NCBI GenBank assembly: GCA_050084515.1
Contig: CM114272.1
Location: 29,760,001 to 29,824,000 of the forward strand
From: Blasia pusilla
Lineage: Eukaryota; Marchantiophyta; Marchantiopsida; Blasiales
Direction: 5' to 3'
DNA length: 64,000 nt
Positions 46,285-57,299 of the stretch are shown one piece after another. How positions within the stretch are numbered: the first letter of the stretch is position 1; each line of letters opens with the position of its first letter. The notes below the pieces were generated by a model, which had not been told where the DNA came from, searched no databases, and saw only the letters and a list, made by a program, of their open reading frames with translations. The translations under genes were made by a program, and so were the position numbers.

Positions 46285-47040
46285 TGTCGTGCGCATACAT
46301 ATCGCTACACAACATACATTGCTGGTCACATCTACACCACACAACACCGATGTTTCCCACACACGGGTCGATCCACACATGTACAAAAATCAACTCATAC
46401 ATTTACATGGAGATCACACAACAAAAATAAAGAGTAGTAAAAACGGCACACCCGGCCTAAAACTCCACTCCTCAATCTACATCGACATATCGAACCTCGT
46501 CCACCTTGTGCTATCAAGGAATCCGGACGCTAGCACCCTAGTCCTATCTCACACACATACAAGGGAGGTGCTCCAACGGCCCAACATGAGAAAGATGGCT
46601 TAGGAAAGCCATCTTCCTCTCTTATATAGGGTTGGGAAGAGCCAAAAGGCTCTTCCCCTAAAAATAGCCCTCTCCTTGGTAATCTGCGCGCATGGGTTAC
46701 CAGGGGCGGGTGACCTGGTCAACAAGTCACCCGGCTGTGAAAGACCTCAACATGAAAGTTGTCAGAAACAACGTTCCTGACACAATGGACCTATTCTGAA
46801 CCTCATCCGACACCGTGGGACAAAGTTACACTCAAGATAGTCCGCTCGCTCCTACGCCCTATCCACGATAGATCTCGGCCTATCGGCTACTCAAATGTGA
46901 TAACTGTCGTGCGCATACATATCGCTACACAACATACATCGATGGTCACATCTACATCACACAACACCGATCTTCCCCACACATGGGTCGATCCACACGT
47001 GTACAAAAATCAACTCATACATATACATGGAGATCACACA
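46285..47040 (-). repeat. 3' terminal repeat modules B1-A2-B2 of the minus-strand element
   Basis: A 136-bp module (TGTCGTGCGCATACATATCG ... GGAGATCACACA) occurs twice in direct orientation, at 46905-47040 (B1) and 46285-46420 (B2), with about 94% identity. A 484-bp module (A2, 46421-46904) lies between them. On the minus strand, B1 follows a purine-rich tract (CTAGGAGGGCGG) after the coding end, and A2 begins TATCACATTTG (TGTCA- in the sister elements). A2 contains a TATA box and two perfect 10-bp stem-loops: 46633-46642/46647-46656 and 46593-46602/46607-46616. A plain LTR element would not carry a B copy both before and after A. Confidence 0.85.
46620..46627 (-). promoter_or_regulatory. TATA box in the terminal module of the minus-strand element
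   Basis: On the minus strand, CCCAACCCTATATAAGAGAGG. The stem-loop GGGAAGAGCC-TTTT-GGCTCTTCCC lies just upstream and AAGATGGCTT...AAGCCATCTT just downstream. Confidence 0.65.
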
Positions 47041-47100
47041 ACCGCCCTCCTAGCTGGCAGTTGGATTCCCCCAACTCCCGATAGAAAATATCACATCTCT

Positions 47101-48650
47101 CTAACATGACCTACTATCCTTTACACATCTCGGACACATCCATCGTCCCGTGGGAACCACATCAAGAAGGGGGATTAGACATGACATATGCCACCCTTGA
47201 GAACAACCATCACATACCAACATGGTGGCTGCACCCCTCGTAGATCTGCACAACATACACCTCAAGCCTGCATGTACCACTGCCAAGCTCGGATCCACCG
47301 TCCCATCTACGTTCGGAAGATGACATGGCGCACAATTGTGCACATGATCCTTCCAAACCATACCATCCCGTCCCTCCAATATGAGGACTCCGGTCGGTAA
47401 TACCTCGCGGACAGGTAGGATCGTGCGCCCTGCAATGACATCTAGCGTCGTGGGTGCCGCCTGTTGTAAATACACGTAATCTCCAGGATGAAACCTCCTA
47501 ATCCCTGGACGATAACCTCCTCCACGAATGGTTGCATACCTCAATGTATCTCTATGCTGAGCAATAGCTAAGTTCTCAAAGGCCATAGGCATAACTCTAC
47601 AAAAAACTTTTGCCCTCTGAGAACATCCTTGTACCCACACATCTGGATCATCAAGATCTAACACCTCCGCCATGTCACGTCGAATCGCTGCAGGTAAATC
47701 TGGCTCTCTCCCAAAGAGCAAAAAGTATGGTGAAAATGACGCCAAGGATGCCTACCGACTAAAGCGATAACCCATAGCCAACCATGGCAACTATAGGTCC
47801 CACTCCCTCAACTGTCCCCGCTACAAGCCATACTTGTGCAATCCTCTCTTTACTGTCTGTACCACTCTCTCCGCTAACCCATCCGCCTCAGGATGATCTC
47901 TGGACGTGGTGCGGTGATCTATTAGCGCCTGATCACACAAGGCTTGAAACTCTCCCCTGAACTCGGTACCCTAGTCATTCAACACCTCCGTCGGTGCACC
48001 AAAGTGACTAAGCACACGATCTAGAAACCCATAAGCTATTCCCTTGCTCGCCTTGTCTGGTAGTGCCACCAACTCTATCCACTTGGAGAAATGCTCCACC
48101 ATGACCAACACGTACCTATGATGACGCCCCGTCAATGGCAAAGGTCCCGCAAAGTCTAAACTCCACCGATAACCTAAACCCATAATCGGAAAAGGATGTA
48201 ATTGTGGAGTGAGAGCATTGAAGGATGCTCGCACTCTGTCACATATCATACATCTGGCCACAAAGTGTTGTACCCCAGTATGCATGCCGCGCCACCAATA
48301 CTGAACCTGGAGTAAGCTGTAAGTACCCTTTACTTCGAAATGTCCCAACTCCTCATGGACATGTCGCACTACACGTGCTCCCTGGGAAGGATGAGATACC
48401 ACTCGTATCCTACCATCTCCCCATACCCGCAAAATGTGAGTCCCCTCCCACATGAACCTCTTGGCTCTCTGTAGGATCGGATCCCGCTCCCTAGCACTCA
48501 CTGTACTCGCAATGATGCCAGTGCGCAAGAACTCCACAATCTCCACGTCGTCATGGATATCACGACCACATGTTGCATCCTCACTAACCTCCGGATCCAA
48601 AGACTCATCATCCAACCCCACCACTGGAGTCATCACCTGTGGCTAACCTG
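47101..48650 (-). pseudogene. integrase with C-terminal PHD finger (minus-strand element)
   Basis: Minus strand. The zinc-binding HHCC domain is HVHEELGHFEVKG ... CMICDRV (about 48370-48230). The DDE core has SLDFAGPLP (first Asp) and VEHFSKWIELVALPDKAS. The second Asp lies in LND-stop-GTEF at 47971, where the sister element has LTDQG. The Glu lies in EADGLAERVVQTVKRG. Further TAG codons follow at about 47796 and 47752. The last open part (47745-47101) has GDYVYLQQAAPTTLD (the integrase C-terminal barrel), the linker NCAPCHLPNVDGTVDPS and an intact C4HC3 PHD finger: CMLC, CDGC, HMSC and CPRC. It ends in a short KDSRSC tail. The reaction would be strand transfer of the element DNA, with the PHD finger possibly reading histone H3 tails. 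It is inactive because of the stops. Confidence 0.9.
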
Positions 48651-49704
48651 CCATAGTCAACCAACAAAGATAGGCAGATACATGCCAACCGGGCACCATC
48701 TCATCATCACTCTGTCCGTGCCATCGAGCTCCTGTGTCGTTTCTCTGACTCGGACATGGGTTACGACTCATCCCATCCGCATCCTAGTTCAGCCAACCTA
48801 GCCTATGAACCACCTCAAACTCATACTCGTGTAGTAATAGAGCCCACCTGGCAAGCTTTCCCGTAAGATTGTCGGACTCCATCAACCACCTCAACGGCTG
48901 ATGAACAGTGATAAGTGTGAAAGGGTTGCTGAATAAATAGCACCTGAAATGTGCCACGGCCCACACTACAGCCAAGCACTCTCCCTTGTAGGAGCTATAC
49001 TTTGCCTCTGCAATGTTGTTCGATCGGCTCGCATAAGCCACAACGAACTCCCTCTCCTCATCATCCCTCTGAGTAAGCACTGCTCCTAGACCCAACATGC
49101 TCCAATCCATATGTAACTGGAATGGGTGAACCCTAACCGGTCTGTGGAAAATGGGTGAGGACGTCAACCTGTCCTTGAGCTCTAGAAATGCTTGCTCCTG
49201 ATCATCTCCCCACAACCAAACCTGATCAAATCTCGTCAACAAGGTCAAAGACTTTGCGATCGCACTAAAACCCTTGACATACCGTCGATAGAAGTTTGCC
49301 AGTCCAAGAAATGCTCGGACTCGACTCACATGTGTAGGACGTGGAATCTGCGCAATAGCCTCTACTTTCGTCTTCTAAACACCTAACCCACTCGGGTATA
49401 TGGTGTGTCCCAAGTTCTCAATCTGCTCCTGAAAGAATCTGCACTTGCCTGGATGTAACTTCAGTCCATGTAACTGCAATCGCCGAAACACCTCCTCCAA
49501 GTGTCGCTCATGTTCCTCAACTGTGGAACTAAAGATGAGAATATCATCTATGTAATATTGTACAATATCCAAGCTAGCCAAAATCCTATCCATCACTCTC
49601 TGAAACTCTGCAGGCGCGTTCTTCAACCCAAATGGTAAGAACCGCCACTGATACAAGCAATCTCTCCCGAACCGATCTATATCCCAGAATGTTGTCTTCT
49701 CCCT
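48651..49704 (-). pseudogene. reverse transcriptase C-half and RNase H (minus-strand element)
   Basis: Minus strand from 49704: EKTTFWDIDRFGRDCLY, FLPFGLKNAPAEFQRVMD, then the RT catalytic box YIDD in VQYYIDDILIFSSTVEEH (about 49560), and GKCRFFQEQIENLGH. A TAG at 49375 replaces the Gln of the sister element (GVQQAK). RT thumb and RNase H follow: RVRAFLGLANFYRRYVKGFS, GLGAVLTQRDDEEREFV, YSSYKGECLAVVWAVAHFR. TVHQPLRWLMESD shows loss of the Asp of the usual TDHQPL motif. A TAG at 48784 interrupts N-x-DADG. Upstream the frame runs into the inserted element, so codons before 49704 belong to foreign DNA. Confidence 0.9.
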
Positions 49705-50073
49705 TGTCATGACCATACGGATTATGTCGTAGAGTATGGTGTGCTGGTAGAGGCCATTCCTTATGTAGGACCGTAGTGGCTTGGTAGAGATGCGGTTCCA
49801 TACATAGGGTTGGGGGTTACTCACTTGGGGGTGACTTTCCCAGTAGGGCCCGCTCTTAGGTTGGAGGATATAAGGTGGCTTGCCCTCAAAGAACAGTCAG
49901 TTCTTTGAGTTGAGCCTGATTGCGTTGGGAGTTAGCCTTGGTAGTGAGTAGAGCTCTTGGCTATGGTGTTTCCCGCAAGCTTCGACCTAGATTCTCCCAT
50001 CGTGGAGTGGGTTTGGCTCGATTGTATGTGATTGTAAACGTGTTTTATGACAGTAGGTCTTTCACGGATTTCA
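49705..50073 (+). repeat. module A1, left end of the plus-strand element
   Basis: TGTCATGACCATACGG to CACGGATTTCA, 369 bp. It contains a TATA-like GGATATAAGG at 49866-49875 and a perfect 10-bp stem-loop CTCAAAGAAC-AGTCA-GTTCTTTGAG at 49885-49909. It is not followed by module B; the sequence goes on CTCAAAGAACTGGAGTAG into the leader. No canonical tRNA-iMet primer-binding site (TGGTATCAGAGC) is seen. Confidence 0.9.
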
Positions 50074-51780
50074 CTCAAAGAACTGGAGTAGATCGATGGT
50101 AGCTTCGATTGTAGATCAAGAGGGATCTGGTTAGGGCCGATTGTGTACTCACCGTGGATGTTCGTGGCTTGTGGCCTATGTTGGAGGTGTGAATCTGGTG
50201 CGGTTGGTTGGGAAAGAAGCGCCTTGCTGAGAGCTTTCCAACGCGCTGAGATCGCCGGAGTTCGTCAAGGAGTTGGAAGTTATCAAGCATTGAAGATTCT
50301 GGTCGTGTTCGGCGTTTTCGATGTGGAGAGCTTGGAGGCGGAAGCTCTGTTGAAGTTCATCCAGATCGGGTGAGAGGTTCCTATTGCTACTTATATTGTG
50401 ATCTCATGTGAAGCTATCTGCTCGAGTGCGTGGAGCGTTGCGGATATCTGCGTGCATGAAACTTGGCGGAAGCGCTGTCGGATTTGCGGTTCTAGAGGTG
50501 TATGGACAGCAAGTTTGTCTGATTTTTAGCTCAGAGTACGGAGCTCGGTTGTAGCTGAGTTTTTGTGGGGAGATAGCTATGGTGGTCAATTGAATTCTGA
50601 TCGAAACAGATTTGATTTCGGTCACGTATTTGTGAAGTAATTTTTGATCGAAATTTCGCGGACTAGCTCAAGCTCTGGCTATGGTGGACAGCGGATCGGA
50701 GGGGCTGGTTGGTTGGTGACTCGTTCATTTTTGGAGACGCCTATCCCGTTCGGGGCACCCTGGTTGGACCTCTCTCCATAGCGAAGCATGGCAAAGCATG
50801 GCGAAGCGTGGCAAACGGGGCGATAGGGGCATGTCTCGAGCATTTCTCGGCGTTTCGAGGCTTCGAGGCAACTCGTGGTAGCTCGGGGCGAGTGGGCGTG
50901 AGAGGCGGAGTAAGGAGCAAGGAGCAAGCAAGCAAGCTTGCTTGCTTGGGCGTGAGGCAATTTTTGCAGGGTTTGGGATTTGAGTTTTGCATAACTGGTC
51001 ACCCATCTTTGGGCTATTATGCCTGGAGGACGCTTAACTGCCGAGTTCTTAACTATGCCAGTGTACAGACTGTTGTAGCTCATTTGGTGCTTTTCGGAGA
51101 TGTGTTAGGCGCTTTATGCATCTCAAGTTTTTGGTTGATGTACCTCTAGCGCATAGTACGGTGTAGCCTCTCCATGCAGGTGATATTTTCAGGTGCTGCG
51201 CGTTCGACTAGCACGTCATCGACCCGCGGCGGAGTAACTATTGCGTTAGAATTGTGTGGTGGGTTTTGTGGATTCAAAGGGCACCACGTTTGGTGGATTG
51301 TGTTACCTTGATTTCCATTTGGGATTGGAGGGTTGTTGTTGGATTTCTTGTGTTTGGATCGCCTCCATCGTGCTTCTTGCTTGCGCGCCCATTGTTAGGG
51401 TTGACGCTGATTTCCAGAGTAGTGTTACTCCTGTGTGCTACCGGTAGTGAGGTGGAGGGATGACGAGTAGATTGTGGGAGACTTCTTGTGGTGATGACAA
51501 GTTAGGTTTCCTACACCCATAGCTAGTAGAGCTAGAATAGTATAGCGACATCGACGTCACTTGGTAATTTGGTGGTGGTGCGGCATCGGCGTTGGTCATC
51601 ACGGAGTATCGCCGGGTGGTCAGGTTGGGGACCGTGGTGCGGACGTGGTGGTTTCACGAGTGGCACGGAGTGGATTTAGGTATCGGCTACCTTTTCCACT
51701 TCCGACGGTTGATGAAGAGGAGGACGAGGGTGTTCCAAACACCGAGTCTTCTACGTTGTTATCGAGTGTTGCGCTCCATT
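50074..51780 (+). other. leader region of the plus-strand element
   Basis: About 1.7 kb between module A1 and the first recognisable gag sequence. It has short ORFs on both strands and no domain. A GCAAGCAAGCTTGCTTGC inverted repeat lies near 50927. It may hold the primer-binding and packaging signals, but none can be pinned down. Confidence 0.5.
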
Positions 51781-52870
51781 GATTTGGGACATGGACGGTG
51801 GATATGGGGCCATGAAGGGCCCACGACAATACTCGGGTGCAGTGGGTACCATTGAGTTGGAGGACTTCATGCAGGAGTTTGATACGTGGTGTGATATGCA
51901 GATGTTATGAACGCCACGTTGTTTACACCCTTCTTGGCTTGGAAGGGGTTGTTTCAAAGACTTGGAAGGACCACCCATGGATGATTACCATGAGTTTAGG
52001 AAGGACCATGTTGCTGAGATTGAGGCATGGAGACAATATTGGTCTCCGGCTATGTGTCTATCACCCATGGTGGTATTGGTAGTAGTGCTCCTACTATGCC
52101 GGCCCAGCCCGACGCGTTGAGTGGTACGAGTACGAGCCGGAGTGGGGGTACAAAGTGGAGGTACTAGTGGGGGTACTAGTGGAGGTACTAGTGCCCCACC
52201 ATCGCTTAGCCCGGTTGCGAGTTCTTCAAGAGGTTGAAGAAGAACTATCAAGGAGTGAAGACGGAGAAGTTGAGGAATCTTCAGGACTTTGAGTGAAAGA
52301 TGGTGAGAGTCTTCGTGAGGCATACACGCGTATGCAACGCTTGATTTCAGATTACCAGGGTGTGACCGAGGATCAGCGATCCGATTTTGGTATGGGATCT
52401 TGGACAGAGATTTGCGCCGTAGGGTACGTGATGCTACTCTTATGAGTGATGATTCACCACATTGACCCATGTGTTTGCTCTATCGAGAAGATTGAGCTTA
52501 ACATGGTGAAGGAGAGAGTGGTGACATCCGATTCAAGAGGGGATACAACTACTACTTCTCGTGTTCGGCCGCCCACCTCACAATCTCGTAGTAGTGGTGG
52601 TGGTAGTAGTAGTGGGAGTCGTGGGGTACACGCGACCTCGTCAAGTCCTAGAGGGACATTTGTGCAGAGACCATTGCCTTCATTTGCTGCCCAAAGCAAG
52701 GACGATCATGTTGGACATGTGGAGGTGATCATGTTAGGAAGTTTTGTCCCCAAGAGGATGGGAGACACACTTTGGAGGATGGGCCTCAGTCGGCCCCAAC
52801 TCAGTGTGATCATTGCGGGAGACTAGGTCATCCTCGAGAGCGTTGCTTTGATCTTCATCCGAGTTGAGAT
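51780..52870 (+). pseudogene. gag with two CCHC zinc knuckles (plus-strand element)
   Basis: Begins in the region GYGAMKGPRQYSGAVGTIELEDF (about 51797), continues QEFDTW and, in another frame, GPPMDDYHEFRKDHVAEIEAW (about 51970). These match the minus-strand element's gag (FLGAMGTIDLDDFIQEFDTW; EGPPMDD). Downstream are two perfect CX2CX4HX4C knuckles: CWTCGGDHVRKFC (from 52709) and CDHCGRLGHPRERC (about 52812), with RCFDLHP after the second. A Ser/Gly-rich linker (about 52590-52640) precedes them. Gag forms the particle and binds the element RNA. At least three frameshifts and several stops break it. Confidence 0.8.
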
Positions 52871-53580
52871 CAGGCCGTGGCCGTGGTGGAGTAGCTCGAG
52901 AGGCCGAGGTGGTAGAGGTGGTAAGGGTGGTAGAGGTGGACCAATGGTTGGAGAGCCTCACGGTGGCTACCCCTACCACTACGATAGAGTCGACTATGGT
53001 GCCAGATTGAGCAGTTGGAGCAGAGAGTTGGCTACTATGGCGGTATCCAAAGATAGATCGGTTCGGGAGCAGGGCTTCCACCTCTTATGCAGGGATGATC
53101 TCTCTTATATGGCGAGCAAAGACAAAGTTGAGGCATCACCTGCAATTACGAGAGGAGCTACTCGAGCGTTAGAGCCACGGGTGCTCTTGGAGTTGGACCC
53201 ACAGAGGGGTGAGGGGGGAGGCAAAGGCTAGGCTTCCCTAGTCATTCTTGTTGTCGAGGTGCTTAGGACTCCATCCATGGTTCCTACGCAGCCTATTGAG
53301 CCGAGAGTGGGGACTAAGGCAACTACATCGCGTGTAGTAGACACGGATGCAAAGACATCAATGCAGAGATTGCGGATGGCAACTTCAGTGTTGGGATCCC
53401 CATTGTTTTCGCCACGGAGCCGATGGCTTTAGGAGTTGACTTAGCTCTGATTTGATTAGCGACCACGTTGTGTGAACGTGGGGTGTTATGCTACACGTGT
53501 TGAGGTGGATGAGGGTGTTGCGGTGGAGCGACCCTCTATGTCGAGTAGCATTGAGTACCGGTGCTACTTGGCAGCAACAA
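52871..53580 (+). other. linker between gag and protease (plus-strand element)
   Basis: Gly/Arg-rich coding traces (GRGGRGGKGGRGG near 52900) and degraded frames. The matching part of the minus-strand element is about 62.2-62.8 kb. No domain is recognised. Confidence 0.45.
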
Positions 53581-53815
53581 CGGGCGAAGATGGATGCATT
53601 ACCCGCCCGGCCAGCCATTGATCGTGAGAGGCTTACACTGGTGTATGTATGTTGGACAACCGGAGTGGTATCTTCCGATTGGTGAGTCCTACAGACAGTG
53701 TATAGACCAGATAGAGTCTTGTTAGACTCGGTGCCCAACCTTTGATGTTGGGAAAGGCGGCATGTATTGGTTTGGGTATTCGGAGGTCGAGCTTGAGCCT
53801 TGCCCATTCTAGATT
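53580..53815 (+). pseudogene. aspartic protease remnant (plus-strand element)
   Basis: Frame traces read LPARPAIDRERLTLVYVCW (about 53600) and then RVLLDSVPNL (about 53716). The sister copy has RVLLDSGAQPLMLGKAAYL, so the catalytic DSG is converted to DSV by a small deletion and the frame is lost. The later RR-x-x-LEPCPF can still be read in another frame. The protease would have cut the gag-pol polyprotein. It is dead in this copy. Confidence 0.75.
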
Positions 53816-54399
53816 CAAACATCACTTGGAGGAGCCAATGATAGGTCTCAATTCATGACACGGAGAAGTTTTTTCATGACAGTTGAGACCAGATCATGCG
53901 ACCGATAGCTCTCGGTTGGGAGTATCTCTGCGGTAGTCACATCACCGAGTCGTATGATGTACTAGTTGGAGGAGCGATTGTACCCAATGGGTTTTCAGAT
54001 GGATTATTGGTGAGACAAAGCGTCTTATAGACCAGGTTGGCAGTCCGGGATGGACGTATGAGCCAAGTTCTGTGAGATTTATTTTGGGGCTCGACCAGAG
54101 GGTCTTCCCCAACAGTGTTAGCATCTGTGGGCTGGTTTTAGTGGAGTAGTCACTTGGCCAGAGACTTTTGAGGGTAATGTTTCGCTATGGATTCTCCTGC
54201 GCATGAGGAGGAAGAGGAGGTCCCTATTTTTTTGCAGCAAAGTGGCATCCTCATCGTTGGATGTGCCACTTTGGAGTTCAGCGGTGCACTACGGCAGAGG
54301 CGATCGCCTAGTGCAGAGGCTTGGTTTGAGGTGTTATACCTCACGAGGAAGAGGAGGCCCCACGGCGGACTCCTACTGCCCAGCTTGATTGGGTTATCC

Positions 54400-55525
54400 C
54401 TTTGGATACTACACCCATTGTATGGCATATCTGCCGGAGGGCATTTGTGTGTTAGATCTCTTTGGTGGGATTAGCACTGGTTTGGTCGATGTTGCAGCCG
54501 GTATTCTGTCTTGCGGAGATACGTGTATGTGGAGCAAGATGAGACACCCAGAGAGTCTCATCCCGACATATTGGTCGATTGATGCGGAGATATCTGAGTT
54601 GTTGCCGCCATCGGCTATTCGTGGGTACCGGCGTGCTTTACCATCACATATTGCATTGTTGGGGCGCAGGACCTTGTGAGAATTGGTCCTGTGGATTTGG
54701 TGATTCTTTGGATGGCCATGTCGGGTCATACACGTCTTTGGTCGTGGTGAGGGATTACATGACCCTAGGTCTCGATTGTTTTGGGAGATGTTACGGTGTT
54801 ACGACATCTTCAGGCTCATCGTGCACGTGCTCTAGTTTACATTCGGAGAATGTTCCATTGTTGGGTGACACTCGGACCCGGATGATGGCGAGTGTTCGAG
54901 GGTGCGCTCTTGGATTGGACCATCGGTGTTGTTGGATGCTGGCTGATGAGTTGGCTCACAAGACATCGCCCACGCTTGTGGTGGACAAACTTGTTGCCTA
55001 GGGAGGTTCTACGTCGAGCAATGATGCAAAGGCGGGATCCTCGCTTACTAAGTGGATAGTATCTTGAATCTTGGGCGACTTTCTCAAGTGGTGAGGGTTA
55101 TTGATCGGTCACCCATGGCGGTGGTGAACCGTGTGGGCCAGCCTAGGATGGCACTACCCACATTTGTGAGTTTTCCGCGTCACATGCCTACAGGAAGGTG
55201 GTCCGGGCTTGTATGGGATTCTCATGTGCGGCGGTTGGTGGAGCCTAACGCTGATGAGAGAGAGCGTGCGATGGGATTTACTATCTTGGCGTGGCGGTTG
55301 CTTCTATTTCGAGGCTTCACGACGTCATGTGTTGGGTCAGGCCATGGACCTGAATTGTTTGACTTGGATTTTGAGTCTTGGTATGGCCGAGCAGCGTCGA
55401 CTTCGGACTATGTCTGTGGGTCTTCCACCCCTTGTAATGAGCTCGATGGCTACCGGGACGGTAGAGGCATCGGTCGGGAAGCGAGGAGAGTATTATTTTG
55501 CATCCTTGGAGTAGATGGGATGTAA
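54400..55525 (+). pseudogene. DNA (cytosine-5) methyltransferase domain in the gypsy pol (plus-strand element)
   Basis: Between protease and RT. Motif I is GICVLDLFGGISTGL (54440-54485), the S-adenosylmethionine-binding signature of C5 methyltransferases. Motif IV, W-P-C-(Q)-G-H-T, lies near 54712-54730, with one base missing inside the PCQ codons. GEGLHDPRSRLFWEMLR follows. ENVP (motif VI) is near 54852. Near 55255 come ERERAMGF and, after a frameshift, RRHVLGQAMDLN (motif X region). The ERxxGF...RxxxLG block recalls DNMT3/DRM enzymes. The enzyme would transfer methyl groups to cytosine in DNA, perhaps the element's own cDNA. It is inactivated by indels. The identification rests on five motifs in the right order in two copies. 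Confidence 0.8.
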
Positions 55526-55649
55526 TGGTGGGCATGTGGAGTTGGTTGCTCATCTTTGGTGGAGGAGTTATTTGCTCAGATGATGGTGTAGCTAAGGATG
55601 TACCATCTTGTGAGGGGATTACGTAGCAGCCAATGGCATTGTCCTCTCC

Positions 55650-57110
55650 CTCTAGTGTGCCAGTGGAGGAGACTTGGGAGCCATTACTTGGGCCCAAGCT
55701 TACGGGAGGTGAGAAATGACGCTTGACACAGTTCCTACGTGCTTATAGGAGTTGTTTTGCCTTTAGCATGAAGGAGTTGGGTTCTCTAGTTGGACCCGGT
55801 ATACGGATTGATTTGGCTAGTGATACGCCAATCTCCCGTCGTCCCTATCGATATAGTGATATGGAGAGGGACTTGATTCAGAGTAGGACGTTGGACCTTT
55901 TGGAGGCTGGATTAGTGGAGTTGTCGCATGGAGAGTATGCATCGCCCACTTTGTCATGCTCGCTAAAAGGATATGCATGGCAACTACACGGATAGGCGGA
56001 TGTGTGGAGATTACCGTCCTATCAATTGGCAAACCAAGGCCGATAGGTATGCCATGCCTACACTGAGAGATCTTTGATGTGGTGGGACAGCAAAGATTTT
56101 CAGATTTTGGATCTTCGGGCATGATACCATCAATTGCCGATTTGGGAGAGTGACAAGGCCAAGACAAAGCATTTTGGGGTGTCAACTCTCATGGCAAGGA
56201 TTGTTTGTACGGTGGAAATTCTTACCCTTTGGGTTGAAGAATGCACTGCCGAGTTTCAAAGAGTGATGGACAAGATCCTAGCAGGGGTTGGATTTTGTTC
56301 GGTGTTACATTGATGATATCTTGGTGTTCAAGAACACGGTGGAGGAGCATCAGATACATTTGCAGATGGTGTTTGTGCGGTTGAAAGCTCATGGTCTACG
56401 TTTGCATCCAGGAAAGTGTAAGTTCTTCCATGAGGATGTTGAGTACTTGGGTCATGTGATCTATCCAGGTGGTTTGGGAGTTCAGCAAGCAAAGGTGGAG
56501 GCTATTGCACTTATTCCGCGTCCGATAGATGTGAGTAGAGTTCGAGCATTCATGGGATTGGCGAACTACTATCGGAGGTATGTGAAGGGATTTAGTGCTA
56601 TGGCAAAGCCTTTGAACCAATTGCTGAAATCAGATCAAGAGTGGCACTGGGGAGATGATCAAGAGAGAGCTTTTGTGGAGCTTAAGGCCCACTTGGTGGC
56701 GGCGCCTATCTTGAGGAGACCTATCAGAGGGCGCCCATTTCAATTACACACTGATTGGAGTAGGTTGGGACTTGGAGCGGTGTTGACACAACATGATGAT
56801 GAGCACATGGAGTTTGTGGTGGCCTATGCAAGTCGTTCGAATAATGCAGCAGAGTTGCACTATAGTTCATATGAGGGAGAGTGCTTGGCAGTAGTGTGGG
56901 CTATGGCACACTTTAGGTGTTACTTGTTTGGCACATAGTTTACCCTTGTTATTGATCACCAGCCGCTCAAGTGGTTGATGGAGTCGGACAAGCTTACAGG
57001 GAAGCTTGCACGGTGGGCTCTTATCTTACAAGAGTATGACTTCCAAGTGGTACATAGACCTGGAGTTGCCAACCTTGATGCTGATGGGTTGAGTAGGAAC
57101 CCATGTACTA
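55650..57110 (+). pseudogene. reverse transcriptase and RNase H (plus-strand element)
   Basis: Starts around 55675 (WEPLLGPKLTGGE), then SCFAFSMKELGSLVGPGIRI, PYRYSDMERDLIQ, LLEAGLVELSHGEYASP. The fingers and palm are frameshifted at 55.97-56.28 kb, where MCGDYRPIN, LPFGLKNA and EFQRVMD can be read only in pieces. The frame from 56288 has CYIDDILVFKNTVEEH (catalytic YIDD), GKCKFFHEDVEYLGHVIYPG, RVRAFMGLANYYRRYVKGFS and the RNase H (HTDWSRLGLGAVLTQ, YSSYEGECLAVVWAMAHFR). A TAG lies at 56936-56938. Then VIDHQPLKWLMESDKLTGKL and NLDADGLSRNPC follow. It would copy the element RNA into DNA. Confidence 0.9.
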
Positions 57111-57299
57111 GCCAAGAGGATACAACTGGGGCTAGATGGCATGGCGAGGTTGATGAGGAGATTGTGCCAGGTTGGCATGCATCCGCCTTTTTATGCTGGT
57201 TGGGGGTGGACTCTAGTATGGAGGACCACATGATATCTTACTCTAGTCAGAGGGTAGATGGCCAGCCTTCAGATCCTAAGGTTGGAGATGGTGGTACAG

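Noticed and set aside
49705-50073. a tyrosine-recombinase (DIRS/PAT) element because of the split repeats
   Set aside because: No tyrosine recombinase motif was found, and a DDE integrase with HHCC finger is clearly present.
50679-51149. overlapping ORFs of 134 and 146 codons in the leader of the plus element
   Set aside because: Opposite-strand overlap in a GC-rich leader; no similarity to gag or to any family I know.
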